Positions 53,002 to 64,000 of a stretch of 64,000 nucleotides of DNA are shown here, piece by piece (the stretch's first letter is position 1; every line of letters starts with the position of its first letter). A model generated the notes under the pieces. It was not told where the DNA came from. It was given only the letters and a program-made list of their open reading frames with translations, and did no database searches. The DNA is taken from the NCBI RefSeq assembly GCF_019649055.1, contig NW_026570238.1:744001-808000 (forward strand), read 5' to 3'. The position numbers and the translations under genes were made by a program. The DNA is from Paramacrobiotus metropolitanus (taxonomy: Eukaryota; Tardigrada; Eutardigrada; Parachela; Macrobiotidae).

Positions 53002-53338
53002 TCCACTGTGAACTCAAAACAATGTTTTGACACAGTCAATCGGGACAGGAGCCACAGGTGCGTAACGTGCGTTAGTGATCATCGTAATGCTAGCAACATT
53101 ATTATCTCATCTGGTCGTCGTTAGATCGCACTCGCAAATGAATATTCTGAGATTTTGTACACATCCACGATCAGCTTTGTCCGCAAATTACAAATATGCC
53201 AGGTTGCTTGCTAACTTCAGATCTGCAAGTTAAGGCCGTAGTAGTGCCGTATTAATTTAATTTCTCGATCCTTTCTGGTTTACGTTAAAATCTGAAAAGT
53301 GAAAAGCAAAGCCTGCAAAGGCATTTTGGTTTCAGTTC
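53002..53338. other. Intergenic region upstream of RCC1L
   Basis: This is a 337-bp AT-rich stretch that probably holds the RCC1L promoter and, at its right end, the boundary of the retroelement fragment. No gene is seen. Confidence 0.4.
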
Positions 53339-53850
53339 GTGATCCTGAAGCCAGCCAGATTTTTGGCGAACGCGTGGTTGCTCAACCGCACGAGGTGGCT
53401 GTATGCAAAACAACAGATGCGTCGATACGGTCCGGTCGGACCCGAACGAGGTCCTGATGGCTGCACAACCTTCGCCTGGCAGAGAGGGATGTGCTTGGCA
53501 TGGGACGTCACTTGTGTCGACACGGTTGCGCCTTCCCACGTCAAGTCTATGGCAGCTAACGCAGGTGCAGCGGCGTTGGAAGCGGAAGAAAAGAAATCCC
53601 GGCTTTATTTGTATCTAAGTGGCAGATACATCTTTGCACCGATAGCTTTCGAAACAAGGGGCCCTTGGGGCCATCCGCTATCGCCATCATCAAAGCACTG
53701 GGCAAACGGCTCGAGCAACACACGGGGGAAGCCCGTTCTCATGAATTTTTACGCCAAAGATTGTCACTGGAGATTCAGCGCGGCAACGCGGCGTCGGTTA
53801 TGGGAACGATGGAAGGAGCAGAAAAGTTTAATGAAATTTTGATGTTGTAA
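53285..53850 (+). pseudogene. Frameshifted 3' fragment of a LINE-like retroelement
   Basis: The frame from 53339 contains GPDGCTTFAWQRGMCLAWDV and TCVDTVAPSHVKSM, then AAALEAEEKKSRLY and FAPIAFETRGPWG. This is the characteristic C-terminal region found after the reverse transcriptase in many invertebrate non-LTR retroelements. At about 53665 the reading register shifts, and the matching continuation (PSAIAIIKALGKRL through NEILML) is in another frame ending at 53850. The upstream reverse transcriptase and endonuclease are absent, as expected for a 5'-truncated insertion. The copy is therefore dead. GC content is higher than in the flanks. Confidence 0.75.
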
Positions 53851-54688
53851 AAAATGTTGATGCTTTCTATTACTTAATACAAATTTAGATTGTACCTCAG
53901 GTGAAATAAAGGGAGTCCGCGACACCAACCACATTCAGTTTTTCTGGCCCTTTTTTCGTGATTTATAGAGGATTTGCAAAGTGATTACAGTAATATTAAT
54001 CACTTTGGAATTTGTGTAAAATTTTGGTTCTCATGACGCAAATAAATGCTCTGTTGTGACCACATTCAGCCTTCCGTCGTATCGCACCCAGTTACAACTT
54101 GCAGAAATATAATAATTATGTTGTACTTATTTTTAATATTATTATTAATAAGTACATGTAATGCTGCACTTTTTTTAACACAAGGTAGAGAGTACAGACC
54201 GTACAGATGCAGGGGGTACTAACGTTACTGCACAAGTAAAAACCGAATCCAGTAAAAACTAAAAACATGCGAAGAGCACGTTTCTCATACGGCATACAGC
54301 AAGGACGGTAAGTGCAGAAAAAGTGCAGAACTTCTTCAAAGCTCTATTGAGTACAGTACTATGCGGACTGATTTGTCGAAACTTTCCCTGCTGATGGTGA
54401 GGTCACAGACTCACAGTAAACAAGTACTGCGACGGGATAGAGCGCGCAGCTTTTGTAGGTTTTGTTTTTTAAGGATACATGAATTGAAAATTCGCTTTCT
54501 GTATGGCTGCCTGCGAAAAGTCGTTAGATTGTGTGGACTTCCAATACAGCATGACGAAACACTACTGAATTTAATTGACACAAAGAAAGGAAGCGTTATT
54601 GACGGTCGAAACGGGCTGACACTGGCATCATATCCGCCCCATAAAAAAACTGGTGACGAAACAGTGTTAAAAAACGCACACAGCCTTT
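53851..54688. other. Intergenic region between the retroelement fragment and MRPL45
   Basis: This 838-bp stretch is convergent on the MRPL45 3' end. Open frames at 54361-54699 (plus) and 54411-54692 (minus) mirror each other and resemble nothing I know. The first 100 bp may be the tail of the retroelement. Confidence 0.4.
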
Positions 54689-56748
54689 TCATGCCGTAGC
54701 CAATTTCCCTTCAGAGGCAGCGGTGGATTCTGAGGCATGCTTAGGATCGTCGTCATCTTTAATATCTTCAATTTCTTGCTTCTTTTTCTCTTTTTCCAAG
54801 TAAGACTCAGAAGGCGCAATCAATTCCGGTTTTCGGAAAGTACGCAAAATCGGATCACGAGGTGGTGCCCAGGAAGGCACGATTTTCGAATGTATCCTCC
54901 ATGTACCATAGGGATCAGATACGTGCTTCTCAAAGACAACATATTCAAGAACGTTCTTCACTAAATTTTGGCTGCCATACATCAAACGCCCAAACCGGTC
55001 GTAGATTCCCAAAGACTGTATAGGTAACGACATCGTCAGGTTCCAGTCATACAATTAATTTAAATTTCGGAAGATTACAAGCACAAAGAACATTTAAAGG
55101 ACCGCACGATTCCAAAAATTCACCTACCTGTCTTCCATGAATCCGAACTGTTATTTGGGCAAACAAATTTGTTTTATCGATCACCGGAGCAACCCGAATA
55201 TGCATAATCCGAGGAAGCTCTAAAGTTTCATGCCATTTCCAGCGAACTGTCTTATTCTCCATTCCATCAACCATATCCTAACATAAAGCGAAGCATTAAG
55301 AAACCCTAACTTACCGGCCAAAGGTCGAAACTGTACAGTTTTGTAGACGAAAAAAGCGGCTTATAACATTAAATCGCGCCGCAAGTTCCATACCCATGCG
55401 AAATGCACGACGAACACCAATTCCGTCAAAGCCCAATGTAGTTGAAAGTTTCATGTATCCTTACAAGGTAGGTAATAGGTACTAACACAAAACGTGGTAA
55501 ATGCGGACAGAAGTATACTATAGACAATAACTCGAAGGGACATTGGCCGCAAATTCACGAACTTACCGAAAATCCAGATTCTGTCACCAGGTCATGCAGT
55601 TCGTCCAATTTACCCCTGAAACAGGTATGTATTCACTGCAACGCAGCACTCGGCAGGCTATGCATCATCACAGTTTATGAGAATGTCGAACGCAATCAGT
55701 CGCTCACTCAGCCAATTTATGATGCGCGTCGATGTACAAATCCTGAGCTTTCCCAGCAAAGTCTCCACTATCAAATTCCTCATCGTAGCGCCTAAGCTTA
55801 CGAAGGTGCCACATACTCCGGGTTTTCTTTCCAGCTTCTTCGAACCGCTGTTTTGCTCCTTCTTTAGACAAAGTTGACAGGCGTCCATCGCCTTCGGGAG
55901 GGAGAAAGGGTTCAAAAATGGTTTCTGCAAGATAGTAAAACTGAGTACAAAGTAAGCCGCTGACTGTTCGATATTCGTTTGCTACTTTATGTGAAAGCTT
56001 AAATCGTATGTCAGCCCAAAAATTATGTAAATTGTAATTAAAAACCGTGACCCTAATTAGTCAACAAAAAACAAAAAAGCTGGATAAACCAAAACATTCG
56101 TCACAGATGGACGGCGACTGAACCACAACCCCAACCCATATTAATTTAAGACCATAATAAAGTACCTGTCGTCTGAATAAGAATTGGTCTTTCATTGTAC
56201 GGGCGGGTGGGAGCCATGCCTTCTTTTTTGAATTTGGCACGCACTTCACTGGGAGTTAGGTGGCCGTGCATTTCTTTTCGCATCAAATCGTAGTCCGGTA
56301 GCTCAATCTGGCGAAATCACAAAAAAGCATAACTAAGTCAAAATTGGACTAAACATCCAACAGCGGAGTAAACGGAATATATCCACGCAAATTCAAATAT
56401 ATTACAAACAAACAAACCATGGAAAATATTCATTAGTGAATTTAAAGTAAAGGCACGATACCTATTTAAACATAAATACGCACTGTAGTGACATTAACAT
56501 TAGCTAATTAGTAATTACTAAAAAAATGATAAAACTACAAAATGGGATTATAATACCCGCGTACTTACTAATACTTTTTACACATGCTCACCGAGGGGGA
56601 ATAAACTAACCTTGACGAATTTTTTCCTGCGAAGTTCTCGCCATTTAATAAGCCAGTGCTTGTTTCCTTTAAATTCGCGAACAGTGGAACGAAAAGGAAC
56701 TGCGGCTCCTAAGAGCCGTGCGGTGATTGGTTGCAAAATCATCGACAT
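54689..56748 (-). CDS. MRPL45: Large ribosomal subunit protein mL45, mitochondrial
   Basis: This is a component of the mitochondrial large ribosomal subunit near the exit tunnel, with a TIM44-like fold that tethers the ribosome to the inner membrane. Six exons are inferred from 56748 downward. [14 protein letters not shown] (basic leader) precedes [21 protein letters not shown], then [18 protein letters not shown], then [15 protein letters not shown] with [34 protein letters not shown] follows, then [20 protein letters not shown] with [11 protein letters not shown]. The last exon carries [35 protein letters not shown] and [15 protein letters not shown]. The C-terminus is an extended Lys/Glu/Asp-rich tail that is probably disordered. 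Confidence 0.93.
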
Positions 56749-57444
56749 CTTGACAACGTCGGAACGTCCCAGGTTCCCCGTTAATTCTGATATAACTGAG
56801 CGCTCGCGCCAAGGAAAGTCACAAAGATTTAGGATCTACCTGACTTTACCACAGTCACAAACCACGGGCCCCGATTACGACCCACAAGGCAATCCGCAAG
56901 CGGCAAGCCTAACAATAATACTTGAAAAATGGACCTCCTCCAAATCCCCAACAAAACGAGATGCATGCGCTGATTAAGGATTACAGACTACAGTATTTGC
57001 TGATTTGTTTGCGATAATTTGTTTAGCGTAACAGAAAGACTGCAAGAACCGAAACAAAACGAGAAGATTCATCATCACCTTCGAAAATTAAGAGCAAACT
57101 TTGCTCTTAAAACGTTTTAACTTTGCAGTTTGCAGTCTTTGCTTAGCAAAGTTAAAAAACAGACGTAAGCCGTGGGAATGGAAGTGGAAATGACAACTGA
57201 ACCATACTCTGGTCTACTAGTACTACCTACAACAGACTGCGACTACGGTACTGGAAACTGCGAAGTCATACAATCAGCGCACTGGAATATAAATATGCAT
57301 CAATTCATCATTTAAAAGTACTTAGCAAAACCAGACGTGAATCCTTGTCGGACTTTTCAAAACATTTCAAAATTTCGTGTAACTTTTTTAGCAAACCCTT
57401 TTTTAGAAGCCGTTATTTAGCAGGTGATCTTAGATCTCGTTTAT
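56749..57444. promoter_or_regulatory. Divergent promoter region, MRPL45 / PSMA2
   Basis: This is a 696-bp head-to-head interval. A small imperfect inverted repeat involving agcaaactttgctct and tttgcttagcaaag occurs at about 57090-57150. The plus-strand open frame at 56612-56977 is antisense to MRPL45 exon 1 and its upstream DNA and is not called. Confidence 0.35.
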
Positions 57445-58792
57445 ATGGCTGAAGGAGGGCAGTACAGTTTCTCCCTGACCACATTCAGTCCATCGGGAAA
57501 GCTGGTCCAGATAGAGTATGCCTTGGCAGCTGTCGCCGCTGGAGCACCCACCGTTGGCATCCGAGGTTCGAGCATGGTGTATTTATGAACGTGGACTCTT
57601 TGTATTTGCATCATTTGAACGGTGAACAGTGAATAATTAATTATTTTGTTCTACAGCTGCTGATGGCGTTGTTGTGGCCACGGAGAAAAAGCAGAAGAAT
57701 CAGTTGTTCGAAGAAGAAACTGTTGTGAAAGTCGAGGCGATAACCAAAAACATCGGAATGGTTTATTCTGGTATGGGTCCAGATTTCCGGTATGTATTCG
57801 ATTTTTATGTTGCCTGTAACGTCCATATGAAACGGAATTTCGCTCTAGGCTCTTGGTAAAAAAAGCCCGAAAGATCGCACAGGAATACAAGATGATGTAT
57901 CAAGAGAACGCACCCACTGTTCAACTAGTACAGCGAGTCGCTGCGGTTATGCAGGAGTATACACAATCGGGGTAAGGTCAGGACGGGTGATTTTAATTCC
58001 TTTCTTTTCGGGCAATTTCGGAGTTTCTGAAGATTTGAGTGCGAAAAGTTTTATTGTTGAGAACGTTCTAAATATGTGCTGATCGTTACACGGTATCAAA
58101 ATTCGGAAGTATTCCTGTAGATTTAAAATTTTAACTCGTATACCATAACTTTTCTTAAGTAGTAAGTGATAAATTTGTGGGCTGTGTTTTCTGGAATATA
58201 TATTTTATTTGTCTTCGAAAAGAGTAAGTCCTGTAAGTTGTAGGCTAAAATGCATAAGTCGCATGTTCTTGTATCATTCATGTGTGATATAGATATATAG
58301 CAATAACTCCTCAGTGAGGGAATTGTTTCTGTCGCAGTGAGTGAGCTTGAATTTTGTTTCTGTCGCAGTGGAGTGAGACCGTTCGGGGTCTCGTTGTTAA
58401 TTGCTTCCTGGGACAATAATCGCCCTTATTTGTTCCAAGTTGATCCGTCCGGGTCATATTTTGCGTGGAAAGCGACGGCGATGGGAAAAAACTATATCAA
58501 CGCTAAAACGTTTCTTGAAAAAAGGTTTGTTAAGGAATCTGACTTTTTGTAATTACTGTACCTATTCGGCTTTACGAAAATTGTGATTATTCTAGCTTTT
58601 TGTGATTATTATAGGTTTTCTGACGACATGGTCATCGAGGATGCAGTTCACACCGCTTTACTCACCCTGAAAGAAAGCTTCGATGGCCAGATGACGGAAA
58701 GCAACATTGAAGTGGGAATCGCAACCGCCAAGGATGGATTCCGCTTGCTATCAACAGCAGAAATTAAAGACTACCTCAAATCTGTGGTGTAA
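57445..58792 (+). CDS. PSMA2: Proteasome subunit alpha type-2
   Basis: This is the alpha2 ring subunit of the 20S proteasome. It is non-catalytic; the alpha ring gates substrate entry and docks the 19S cap. Five exons (57445-57565, 57657-57789, 57849-57971, 58369-58524, 58615-58792) total 711 nt, 236 residues, with phases consistent and length as expected. The N-terminus shows the alpha-subunit signature [20 protein letters not shown]. Later conserved parts are [50 protein letters not shown] and [18 protein letters not shown]. The acceptor used before exon 4 (ending at 58368) is preceded 32 bp upstream by a near copy of itself (gtttctgtcgcagtg), which could act as a decoy or alternative acceptor. 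Confidence 0.96.
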
Positions 58793-60225
58793 ATTTTTTT
58801 ATTGATCCTGAAACCGATACTGTCAGTGTTTTCTTTTTATGATTATACTTTTAACTTGCTTGACGAATTGCTACCCTTTTTCTGTTGCTTTCCATAAGGC
58901 ATATGTTTTGCTTTTAAGGGATTTGGCCCGGTACATAGCACCAAGATCGTGAACATCCAGGGGAAGTTTCGCTGCTGCGCGCTCCCAAAACCTTTTTTGC
59001 ATTGCTTTATGGTATTTTGTAGCCAGAAGAATTGTTTACCTAGGTGAGAAAACCGTTTGCGCGCGCAACATCCGGTTGCGAAGTTATGAGGGTATCAAAA
59101 TTCCAAAAAGTTTAAATGCATTCAGGTGTAACAGTCTCATTATGGACCGATCCTTTCAGAATTTTGCGTAAATGCATAACCATGAAGATCGTTTTGACAC
59201 GGATCCAGACTTCTACGATTTTTTTTCAAATTTTAAAATGAATTTTAAAATTTTTGAAATTCATTTTAAAATTTGAAAAACATGTTAGAACAGTGGATCC
59301 GTGTCAAAACGATCTTCATGGTTATGTGCATTTCCGTGCAAAGTTTGAAAGGGATCGGTCCATAATGAGACTTTTGGTACACCTGAATGCATTTAAACTT
59401 TTTGGAATTTTGTTACCCTCATAACTCCGCAACCGGATGTTGCGCGCGAAAACGGATTTCACGCCTATGTACACCAATCATTTGGCTACACAATGTCAAA
59501 AAGCAACCCAAAAAAGTGTTTGAAAGTGCGCGAAAGCGAATATTCCCGTCAATGTACACGATTATAGCGCTATGTACCGGGCCAAATCCCTTAATTATAA
59601 GGGCGCGCCAAAGTGACAGAAAAACACAAAAAATAATATCATCACTTAGGGTTTGATGTTTCGCTCTCTCATAAAGTATCAAGACATAATATAGTACTAA
59701 TGTCTTGATCATGTCAAAATAAATTTATAAAAATCTCAAGACATCGAAATTTTCACAAAACACTCCTTCGTAGGACGGCGACTACGTTACATGAACCGCA
59801 ACGCAGGAATCAGGATTAGGTAGAAAGACTTCAAAAAAATCTTTTAAAAAGAATTTCACACGATATTAATCAATCAATCAGTTTAATCACTTTAATGTAC
59901 AGTACTGTATGGTGTCTGTCTGCACATTTTAGGATAGACTGTTGATCTTTTGAATGCGTAAGTCATCATCACTGCCTTCTGGTTTATTAATAAGTAGTGC
60001 AAAAGACGGCATCAGCTCACGTGTGCTTGATCTGATTTTTAATATTGCGGAATCGACGAATTAGCTACTGTACCTTACCTCGTGGCCCAGATCGTTCATG
60101 CCGTAGTGACGGCAACCGGTTCTCTTCAGTCGACCGTCATGCACAGACTTTCTTGAAATCTTTCGGTGACAGATCAAATTCACTGACCCGAATCAGTTCA
60201 CTGCGACCCTTCTCATTACCTGGCA
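58793..60225. other. Intergenic region with foldback element
   Basis: This is a 1.4-kb interval between PSMA2 and UAP1. About half is the inverted-repeat element at 58914-59594 listed separately. The rest is AT-rich and should contain the PSMA2 3' UTR and UAP1 promoter. No other gene is supported. Confidence 0.5.
58914..59594. mobile_element. About 680-bp foldback (MITE-like) element bounded by TTAA
   Basis: The two halves are imperfect reverse complements meeting at about 59245. The left end reads ttaagggatttggcccggta and the right end is its complement, ending ttaa at 59594. Further matched pairs include cgttttgacacggatcc with its complement (59191-59207 and 59297-59313), the cattcaggtgtaacag region with its complement at about 59378, and aacatccggttgcgaagtta with its complement at about 59420. 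Arms differ by scattered substitutions and small indels, so the element is not recent. There is no coding capacity. The TTAA at both ends suggests a non-autonomous DNA transposon of a TTAA-targeting type, but TTAA is part of the palindrome, so the target site is not proven. Confidence 0.7.
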
Positions 60226-62751
60226 ATGCATCTTGATATGGCCGGAATATCCCACACTTTGGACAAACATGGGCAGCAGCATCTGCTGCAGTTTTGGGAC
60301 ACCCTGCGGGAAGAAGAACGACAGTCCCTTCTCCACCAGCTGGAACATGTCGATTTCCAGCACGTGGACAAGATGTACCAGCAAACCAAAGACTCAGCTG
60401 GAATTATTGCTCAATCTATCGACAAATTCATGGAACCGGTGCCTTCGGAGTTATACGGTGGAGTGAAGCGGAACACTGCGGAGGAGCTGAAAGACTTCCT
60501 CTCCAAAGGACTCCATGCAGTGTCCAATGGGGAAGTAGCTGTTATTCTGCTGGCTGGTAAGCAGGCGATGTTTAATTTTGTTATTCATTATTGGCGCCGT
60601 TTTACAGATATTCATGAATTGAATTTTTTCTTAATTCTGAAATTTTTCATCACGAAGAGTGCAGCTGGACGCAAAAGATATGAAGCAGATAACGATCTTA
60701 TTTCGGTAAACAGTGCCACGTGGCATTCGTTCGTCCACTAACTTATCTTCCGTACTCGTAATAAAATTTTTAGTTGCACGAAATTGCATTTTCCATCTAG
60801 ATTTCGGAGCGTCAGGTGGTATTTACTTGCATTTAAATTTGGGTTAAGATTAGGTTTTGCACAGGTTTTGTGTAGTTGAAAATTGGACGTCGCATTAGCT
60901 TAACGTTTGCGTATTTACGTGTTGACCAGGAATACGGGCTTTTCTTAATAATCATATCATTCATATGCATAGTTGGCAACTTGGAGTACTAAATTGCGCA
61001 TTAAAATAATTTTTGGAATTTGTGAATAGACATGCAATCTCCTGCACTGTTTGCCGAGTGAGTTAAAAGTTTCATCTTGATGGCATGGTTTCTTTTTTTC
61101 CCTTATGTTGATAGTTGGCGATTGCGCAATATGCCGCAGTTTAGTTTTGTATCCAGTTTCATGCCGGTAGTCTTTCGAAAAATGACTAAGTGTACGTTCA
61201 TTCTTACGATAAATTTATGGAAGAACATAGTTTTTAGCGATTGTTATTTAAATTGAGAAACTTATTCTGTTTCATACTCGTATTGTACTTGTGCTTTGCA
61301 GAATCGAAACTGAGATGTGCGATTTTACAGGTGGTCAAGGCACCCGACTTGGAGTTGATTATCCTAAAGGAATGTATAGTGTCGGACTTCCGTCTAACAA
61401 AACACTCTATCAAATCCAAGCCGAGCGTATTTTAAGGCTCCAGGACTTGGCCAAAGAATCCTATGGGAAATCTGGCAAAATTCGTTGGTACATTATGACC
61501 AGTGAGCACACAAAGCATGCCACAGAAACATTCTTTTCCCAGCATGATTACTTTGGCCTTGACAAGAAATCTGTAGTGATTTTTGAACAAGAAATGCTGC
61601 CTTGTTTTGATTTCGACGGAAAGATTATTCTGGAATCGCCCTCGAAGATCGCCTCTGCACCCGGCGGCAATGGTGGGCTGTATCGAGCATTGTTAAAGGA
61701 AAAAGTGTTGGACGATATGTCGCAAAATGGGATCAAATATGTGCATGCTTGTGGTGTGGACAACATTCTGGTACGGATGGCCGATCCTCATTTCATTGGC
61801 TACTGCATAGCAAAAAATTTGGAATGTGGTAACAAGGTGGTCGCCAAAACTGATCCTAATGAAGCCGTCGGTGTGGTATGCTTAGTGAGGAAAAATGGCA
61901 CAAAAGGCATATGGCAGGTGAGAAAGAGTTGGCATGGATTCTGACTTGAATATTTCGTCTGATGGTTTGTAGAGTAAGGCGCCGCCGATGTAGGTGTTTC
62001 GCTTTAGGCTCTCATGACCTGGTTCGTCATTTTTTCATAAATCATTTCGTTGACAGAATTAGTTTACAGTAACACTATACTTGGAGCTGATAGTATGGTA
62101 ATTTGCTCATGCTGCGGGGATGATAATTCGCACCTCTTAATGAAATTACTTGAGCTTCTTTATTATGAAGTTTCACGCAGTGATTTCATAACATCTTTTT
62201 TATTTGGCGTTTAGGTGGTAGAGTATAGTGAAATTCTTCCGGAAACCGCACAACGTCGCCTTTCCGATGGTTCTCTGATGTTTAATGCCGGCAACATTGC
62301 CAACCATTTCTTCACAACCGACTTTCTGAACGATATCTGTCGGCAGCATGATGATGATTTGCCTTACCATATCGCGAAGAAAAAAATTCCTTACGTTGAC
62401 TGCCATGGCGCAACCATTAAACCTGCTAAACCCAATGGAATCAAAATGGAAAAGTTTATCTTTGACGTGTTCCAGTTTGCCAACAGGTTCGCTGTATGGG
62501 AACCAATTCGTAGTGATGAATTTGCCCCACTGAAGAATGCTGATGGAGCTTCGGACGATACTCCTACCACTGCACGTAACGCAGTGTTTGATCTGCATGC
62601 ACGATTCATTTCCAGGGCAGGTGGAGAATTCATTCGCAATGAAGGCGAACAAGTGGTTTGTGAGATTTCTCCTTTGGTTTCATACGGTGGAGAAGGCCTG
62701 GAAGAACGCGTGCGCGGCAAAACATTCGAAAGTCCATGTATCATTGACTGA
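60226..62751 (+). CDS. UAP1: UDP-N-acetylhexosamine pyrophosphorylase
   Basis: This enzyme makes UDP-GlcNAc (or UDP-GalNAc) from UTP and the hexosamine-1-phosphate. It is the last step before chitin, GPI anchor and N-glycan synthesis. Three exons (60226-60556, 61331-61917, 62215-62751) total 1455 nt, 484 residues. The first junction falls inside the signature, giving [20 protein letters not shown]. Further motifs are [65 protein letters not shown] and [10 protein letters not shown], followed by [14 protein letters not shown] and HIAKKKIPY. The start Met at 60226 gives [14 protein letters not shown]; a second Met four codons on is possible. The length is near that of the human protein and all catalytic loops are present. 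Confidence 0.96.
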
Positions 62752-62773
62752 TTCCCTTTGTAATAATCATTGA

Positions 62774-62802
62774 CGATACATGGATGATCTATCCATGTAT
62801 CG
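62774..62802. repeat. 11-bp perfect inverted repeat after UAP1
   Basis: The arms 62774-62784 (cgatacatgga) and 62792-62802 are exact complements around a 7-nt loop, 23 bp after the UAP1 stop. The phrase ttccctttgtaat also occurs on both sides (about 62753 and 62823). It may help 3' end formation or be a small duplication. Confidence 0.7.
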
Positions 62803-63094
62803 ATTTGTAATGATCGTGAATAATTCCCTTTGTAATGCAGATTAAATTTTATTTTTATTTAAGATTTAAAATTTTTATGCAGCTGAAATTTTGCGTTTTA
62901 GACATTTCATAGCATTGTGTCCGACTGGTGACCTCTATAATCTTCTGATTTTTATACCGGTAGAAGGTCGAGTTTTGATAAATGAAAAGAACCTTTGTGG
63001 GTAGTTGTGTAAAAGCGAATGTGAGTTTCCCATTAGGTGATGTGAAAAGATTATTAATGAAACGAGATGAACGTGTGGTTTGTAAAGCATGACG
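62803..63094. other. Convergent 3' region between UAP1 and the kinase-like gene
   Basis: This is about 290 bp, AT-rich, presumably the two 3' UTRs. No gene is seen. Confidence 0.45.
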
Positions 63095-63974
63095 CTATTT
63101 TTGCAACATTTCACAGTCGGACTGACAGGTACAAATGCTCAGGGAAGCGAATTCTCTACAATTAAGAACATCTAGTAGAAACTGTACATCCGGTCGATAT
63201 TGGCGTTTATGATAAGCTAAGTGCACCACAGCATTTAATCGTCGATGGTATTCAAGATCCTTTTTCGAAAGGCATGATGGCGAAACCCCGGAAGCTTCTA
63301 GCAAAATCTGGATAAGTTTGCCGAAACTCCAAATATCGCTGGCGCGTGAACAACAGTCTTGTCCAATCACAGCTTTGGGTTCGATCCAGTCCAGTTGTTT
63401 TATCCAGTCCGCATCGTTATTCTACCGATAAGCGCATACAACATGAAGTACCTAGCCACACCCATTTAGTAAACAAAAGCTAGAACTAAAAAAATTATAA
63501 TACTCCCAGTTAAACAGTTCTTATATGCCAGACTGGCATTGTTGGCTGTCTTCCCTGTATGTCTTCGCATTATAAATAGTCAAAAATCAATACCTGAATA
63601 TTACTGAGCCGCGGATACGCAAGTTGTTCTACGAGTACGCAGTTTTTCTCATACTTCGCATTTGCTGTCGCTTTAGTACTTAAAGGATAAACAGAAAACG
63701 TCGACCATTGGACATTATTATTTTGTTATTACCAAACTGTATATGTACGGACGATTTTTGCGGTTTGCTTTGCTAAAGTCGATCAGGACTATTTCACGGT
63801 TTGTCAGCATGACATTGCCGGCATGTAAGTCGCCATGCGCCCATCCGGCAGAATGTAATTTGACGAGGACTCGCAAAAGCAGAATGGCTGTTCTCAGGAT
63901 CCACGCTATTGTGGGCCGTATTAATCGCTTATCAAAAACCAAATTGTACAGGGACGGTGAAATACATTTACGGT
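63095..63974 (-). CDS. Divergent protein-kinase-like protein, C-terminal part (gene continues past window)
   Basis: Three exons can be joined in phase: 63974 to about 63750, about 63700-63600, and about 63432-63095. The first starts at an acceptor, so the N-terminal lobe lies off the right edge. The catalytic loop reads HSAGWAHGDLHAGNVML, with the Asp and Asn of HxDxxxxN kept. The next metal-binding segment is VLIDFSKANRKNRP, giving DFS instead of DFG. The APE-equivalent position reads IEPKAV, and helix F follows as SRASDIWSFGKLIQILL. The C-terminal lobe is short and ends CQSDCEMLQK. HGDLHAGN with no canonical DFG also occurs in small atypical kinases. Active-kinase status is uncertain and the family is not identified. 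Confidence 0.6.
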
Positions 63975-64000
63975 CTGAAAAACACTAACCGTAACAGTTG

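Noticed and set aside
54361-54699. Mirror open frames on both strands near the MRPL45 end
   Set aside because: Neither frame resembles a known protein and both overlap the 3' flank of MRPL45.

Overview
This is eukaryotic nuclear DNA from an invertebrate animal. Nearly every gene is split by short GT-AG introns, the exons are compact and closely packed on both strands, and the products are animal housekeeping families: Rag GTPase, MICOS subunit, complex I subunit, proteasome subunit, PRP4 kinase and single calponin-homology muscle-type proteins. I see no bacterial, viral or organellar gene blocks. The density and protein divergence suggest a small-genome ecdysozoan. A tardigrade is my best guess, but this is inference and was not tested by any search.

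Layout. 0-7 kb: the 3' end of an unrecognised gene (+), MIC60/mitofilin (-) and an SLC46-type transporter (+). 7-12.6 kb: a ferroportin-type iron exporter (-) that converges with the SLC46 gene, then about 2.6 kb with no convincing gene. 12.6-25 kb: a CAAP1 homologue (-), PRP4 kinase (+), NDUFS6 (-, four small exons) and eIF2A (+). 25-33 kb: RagA (-), UGP2 (+) and a DNAJB13-like J-protein with a degenerate J domain (+). 33-40 kb: two tandem truncated calponin-type genes (+), an unrecognised gene with a C-terminal membrane segment (-) and PTRH2 (-). 40-51 kb: three tandem PM20D2-type M20 peptidase genes (+), with an F-box gene of unusual architecture (-) lying between copies 2 and 3. 51-57 kb: RCC1L (-), a frameshifted fragment of a LINE-like retroelement (+) and MRPL45 (-). 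57-64 kb: proteasome alpha2 (+), an approximately 680-bp foldback element bounded by TTAA, UAP1 (+) and the 3' part of a divergent protein-kinase-like gene (-).

Functional links. Five genes encode mitochondrial proteins (MIC60, NDUFS6, PTRH2, RCC1L, MRPL45) and all five are on the minus strand. UGP2 and UAP1 make the UDP-glucose and UDP-GlcNAc used for glycogen, glycoprotein and chitin synthesis. The SLC46-like and ferroportin-like transporters form a convergent pair. Local tandem duplication with intron turnover is visible in the calponin pair and the peptidase trio.

The most unusual items are the F-box protein with a long unassigned N-terminal region and an acidic tail, the foldback element, the J-protein without HPD, the terminal kinase-like protein with DFS in place of DFG, and a 33-bp perfect hairpin near 14.9 kb. 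I found no clearly new multi-gene system. Splice sites were placed by eye from family similarity, GT-AG (once GC-AG) borders and reading-frame consistency.
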